Positions 60,400 through 64,000 of a stretch of DNA of 64,000 bases are shown here, piece by piece (the stretch's first letter is position 1; each line of letters starts with the position of its first letter). The translations under genes and the position numbers were made by a program. The notes beneath the pieces were generated by a model. It was not told the DNA's origin. It did no database searches and was given only the letters and a program-made list of their open reading frames with translations. Origin of the DNA: Actinostola sp. cb2023 (lineage: Eukaryota > Cnidaria > Anthozoa > Actiniaria > Actinostolidae); assembly GCA_033675265.1 (NCBI GenBank), contig JAUJYZ010000228.1, positions 167,501 through 231,500 of the forward strand, in the 5' to 3' direction.

Positions 60400-61530
60400 T
60401 TGAGCGTTGTATAGTCGACATGAACTAGACCAGACTGGCTGCCATATTGAAATTCGTACAAACGAGCCGTGACGTCACACTGGTAACTATCAGTCGGTCA
60501 CAAATGCTAATTCGAGAACAATAGAGTCACCCCCTCCCTCCTGACCTGCCGTAACTTAGAACATTTTGACACCATGTTCCTTTTTGCTACCTCACACCGA
60601 CAGCTATTTTAAAACCTACATAAGGTATCTGAGAAAATCCTTGCATTGTGTGAAGCTGAAACAGTTTGTGTTTTCAGAATATGCAATAAAATCCAAAAAC
60701 AGAATAAACGAAAATAATGATAAAAACATACCCTGCTCCTGTTCCTTTTTGCTACCTTTTTGTATTTTGACAGTCTTCAGGAAAAAATTGAAAATTCTGA
60801 AACCCAGTAATTATTTGCTTTGATTCTTTGTCATCGTGTTCACAGATAAATAGACTTTATGTGGCATCGCAATCGGGTGTCATCCATTGTGTGTGAAGGC
60901 CAGGAAATCATATCACGCGAAACCTGATAGATTTGGAAAAAAGGCACGATTTTTTCGGTTTTGTTAGAAAACAGAATTACGTACAAAATGTGCTGTAATT
61001 TCCAAACAAATGGCTCAATGACCTTCAAATTTACACTGCACTACGGTTACACCTTTTGGTAAACGCTCTGAAAAGGGCATTGTGATTACTTGATAAATAA
61101 CGGAGTTATATCAGTTTAAGGAATGAGATATGAATTTGGTATAATTTGAAATCTACTGAAACGCTAGTCGGCTATAAAGTTTCATGTAGCTACACTAGAC
61201 TTGCCGAATTCGAATTTCTAACTGATTTTAAAACGTATCTGGTTACTAGAGGGCCAAAATGCATGTCTATAAGGGTGATATATCCCCATGCTTCCATATA
61301 TTTTGGAAATTTAAAACTAATTCCTGACAGAAACCAGAAGGGTGTTCCTTTTTGCTACTTTCGTACACTAAAGTTAATCGTAATTCGTCGAAAAAAGTGA
61401 TTGGCTCTTTGTTTTCCAAGTGGTGATTGAGCACCATAATATCTAGCTTTTCGTGCAAAAATGGCTGATTTAGATCAACTTAAGGGTAAGAGGGCCATCT
61501 TTGAAAAAAGGGAGCAAAAGGGAGCACAGA
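60400..61530. other. no gene seen; three CCTTTTTGCTAC motifs
   Basis: Mostly unique AT-rich sequence; motif copies at 60576, 60741 and 61344 in plus orientation. Confidence 0.5.
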
Positions 61531-61537
61531 TGAATCT

Positions 61538-62098
61538 AAGGATGGATGGATGGATGGATGGATGGATGGATGGATGGATGGATGGATGGATGGATGGATG
61601 GATGGATGGATGGATGGATGGATGGATGGATGGATGGATGGATGGATGGATGGATGGATGGATGGATGGATGGATGGATGGGATGGATGGATGGATGGAT
61701 GGATGGATGGATGGATGGATGGATGGATGGATGGATGGATGGATGGATGGATGGATGGATGGATGGATGGATGATGGATGGATGGATGGATGGATGGATG
61801 GATGGATGGATGGATGGATGGATGGATGGATGGATGGATGGATGGATGGATGGATGGATGGATGGATGGATGGATGGATGGATGGATGGATGGATGGATG
61901 GATGGATGGATGGATGGATGGATGGATGGATGGATGGATGGATGGATGGATGGATGGATGGATGGATGGATGGATGGATGGATGGATGGATGGATGGATG
62001 GATGGATGGATGGATGGATGGATGGATGGATGGATGGATGGATGGATGGATGGATGGATGGATGGATGGATGGATGGATGGATGGATGAATGAATGAA
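61538..62098. repeat. (GGAT)n microsatellite, about 560 bp
   Basis: Two single-step phase shifts near 61680 and 61770; ends in GAATGAATG. The MDGW and IHPS frames are artefacts. Confidence 0.99.
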
Positions 62099-62099
62099 T

Positions 62100-63780
62100 G
62101 CAAGTAGAAGTATGACATGGACGTGACCTGAGATGCGAGCCACGTGTAGCATTGATAAGCTTGTTATCGCCTAATTATCAGGCGGGAAGCGAGGTTCGCT
62201 AGATTATTTTCAAGTCATTTCGCTATGCCTTTGTTCGAGTAAAACTACTGCCGTTGAAAGTTCGTTCGCCGTTAAAACTTTTCTTGATTCTTAATTCTTC
62301 TTTGTGTCAAAGTTAATTTTAGTGATATTGAAAAGCGGCCAATTTAAAAACGACCTTTTTAAAACATACCAGAATAACAGTTTAATATCAAACTACCAGA
62401 GTTAACTTCAGTATTAATGGTCACCGGCCTTCATGACAACAATAACGTTATATTAGTCAATTTTATACTTATTTTATATAAGTATTTTATATACAGATGT
62501 AGGAATATTTCTTTGTTAAGTTTAAAAGGTTTCCAAACCTTATTGAAACACTACGAAAAGTTAGAATATACTACACATATCAAACTTATGTCCTGCATCA
62601 TTGAACATTTGCTCCTGTTGGGATCCAGTATCACGCGGACAACGTTTTTTGTTAATGCTTTGTTTACTAATGCACGTGATCTGAGGCCCGATTGATCCAG
62701 CAATTTGTTCACTATGACCGCTAAATAAAGCAGATTCGTACGTGACTGGTTTATCATTTCTGAATTCATATTTTTCCTTTGACAATGTGTAAATCAGGTA
62801 GCTAAAATATAAGAGAGGATGGAAAAGCTGCATATGTTTCCTCAACGGGAAAATATATCACAAATTCGAACTAACTTATTGATCTCGTGCGTGTAAATAT
62901 TGGAAATTGCCTTCAAAAAACGTCCTTTCCGAGCCATAATTTATTTGCGAATTCGCCGGCCTATGTAGCTTCTACATACAGACCGCGATACAGAGCACCA
63001 ATATGATGTTCACAATTACCAAACAAAGAGTTTTAGATTTCATTTTGCCACCGCTTAATTAAGTTTAATATACATGTATTTTATATCAAAATGCGCGTAC
63101 AATTACAGAGCATTAGAATCCGGCGGTAGGTTTTTGATTGACACAATTCCCAAAGAATTCAGAGGGATTTTGTGTGCAGCGTATGTCACGCTCTCCTATA
63201 TCTCTTCAGAGATTTCAGTTCGATTGACTTTGAAGAAACGGAAAATGCCACCTTCAAACCTCTTTATTTGTGCTTGAATTGCCAGCTTATTTATTCCTTA
63301 CATATTCGTCTTTGATATTCCGTTGGTAGGTTTTTGATTTGTATTTTAACAATGCAGTAAAAAGCAAAAATGTATCAAAATCATGCTGTTTTTCGCCTAA
63401 ACAAGACTCCGGCCTCATCTGCATATGTGAAACAATGACCTTTTGTATAACATAAGTTTGATATGTAAAATATTTTATCATATGACCCGTACGGACCTGC
63501 TCGCGCGCTCCATTGGGAAAACGTCACGTGGTAAGGGCCGGACGTGTTGACGTACCCGGCCGGAAAAAGCCTTTCGGCCCTGCACGATTTTTGTCAGGAG
63601 ATTTTTTATGCTTTTTTTGCAGCAAAATTTATTTTTTTAATGTGAACAACAAAAGTGAACAAAACAAAAAACAAAATTTGATAAAAATTTTGATTGGTTC
63701 TTCTAGCGTAATCGCGCGTTTGTGTTCTTGAATGGTGTTTAGTACCAAAATGATCCATATGAAATGGTCATATGATAAAA
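62100..63780. other. no gene seen
   Basis: AT-rich unique sequence; frames up to 94 codons at 62417-62845 lack motifs. Confidence 0.45.
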
Positions 63781-63787
63781 TGCTTAT

Positions 63788-63930
63788 TGAATGAGTTAGG
63801 TCGGGCCGGACGGGAAAATATTTGGCTCTCGGTCATTATGTAAGGACCTCGCTGCGCTCGGTCCGTACTTCCATGACCTCCTCGAGCCAAATATTTTCCC
63901 GTCCAGCCCTCCCACTCATTCAATAAGTAC
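63788..63930. repeat. long hairpin
   Basis: ATTGAATGAGT and GACGGGAAAATATTTGGCTC on the left are inverted on the right, with GGACCTCGCTGCGCTCGGTCC as a short internal hairpin. Confidence 0.85.
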
Positions 63931-64000
63931 ATAATATTTACTATACAGTTGGGTTGTTAATGTTTAGTGTGAATTATTAGACCTTTCAGGGTCAATAGTT

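Noticed and set aside
61461..62093. 210-codon MDGW repeat frame and the opposite IHPS frames
   Set aside because: Translation of a pure GGAT microsatellite.

Overview
The window is metazoan nuclear DNA: GT-AG introns, an intron-rich kinesin gene, and dense miniature transposons, foldbacks and satellites. No species is provable. The style (2A-linked OTU protein, many TA- and TTAA-flanked MITEs, long foldbacks) suggests a marine invertebrate such as a sponge or cnidarian; that is inference only.

Layout. 1-15.0 kb holds the only confidently readable gene, a minus-strand kinesin-3 motor of the KIF16B/STARD9 group. I resolved 15 coding exons from the ATG at 15015 to position 769; together they encode 440 residues in frame with every boundary GT/AG. 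The gene runs off the left edge before the FHA and tail regions. Its introns are packed with tandem repeats and MITEs. Two coding exons (5 and 12) have had their 5' splice sites tandemly duplicated, and the intron after exon 7 carries about 15 perfect GTAAGT motifs on the sense strand inside a MITE.

15-36 kb is gene-poor: MITEs, pogo-like elements, segmental tandem duplications, a 1.07 kb foldback, a diverged U6 snRNA-like sequence, and a roughly 630 bp tandem repeat block. 37-39.3 kb contains a truncated OTU-family protease ORF preceded by a 2A-like peptide motif, next to a near-perfect palindrome of about 390 bp and a hairpin-ended repeat seen elsewhere in the window. 39.96-46.3 kb is a G-rich, strand-asymmetric minisatellite: a 21 bp array nested in a 29 bp array, with higher-order structure.

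46.3-64 kb has more TTAA-flanked MITEs, nested inverted repeats, a protein-kinase pseudogene fragment with in-frame stops, long ATT, GAAT and GGAT microsatellites, a dispersed motif CCTTTTTGCTACC, and a 1.92 kb foldback element with a 9 bp target-site duplication.

Apart from the kinesin I see no gene that is clearly intact. Most long open frames lie in repeats and are not coding. Coordinates of repeat edges were read by eye and may be off by a few bases; kinesin exon edges were checked by codon phase.
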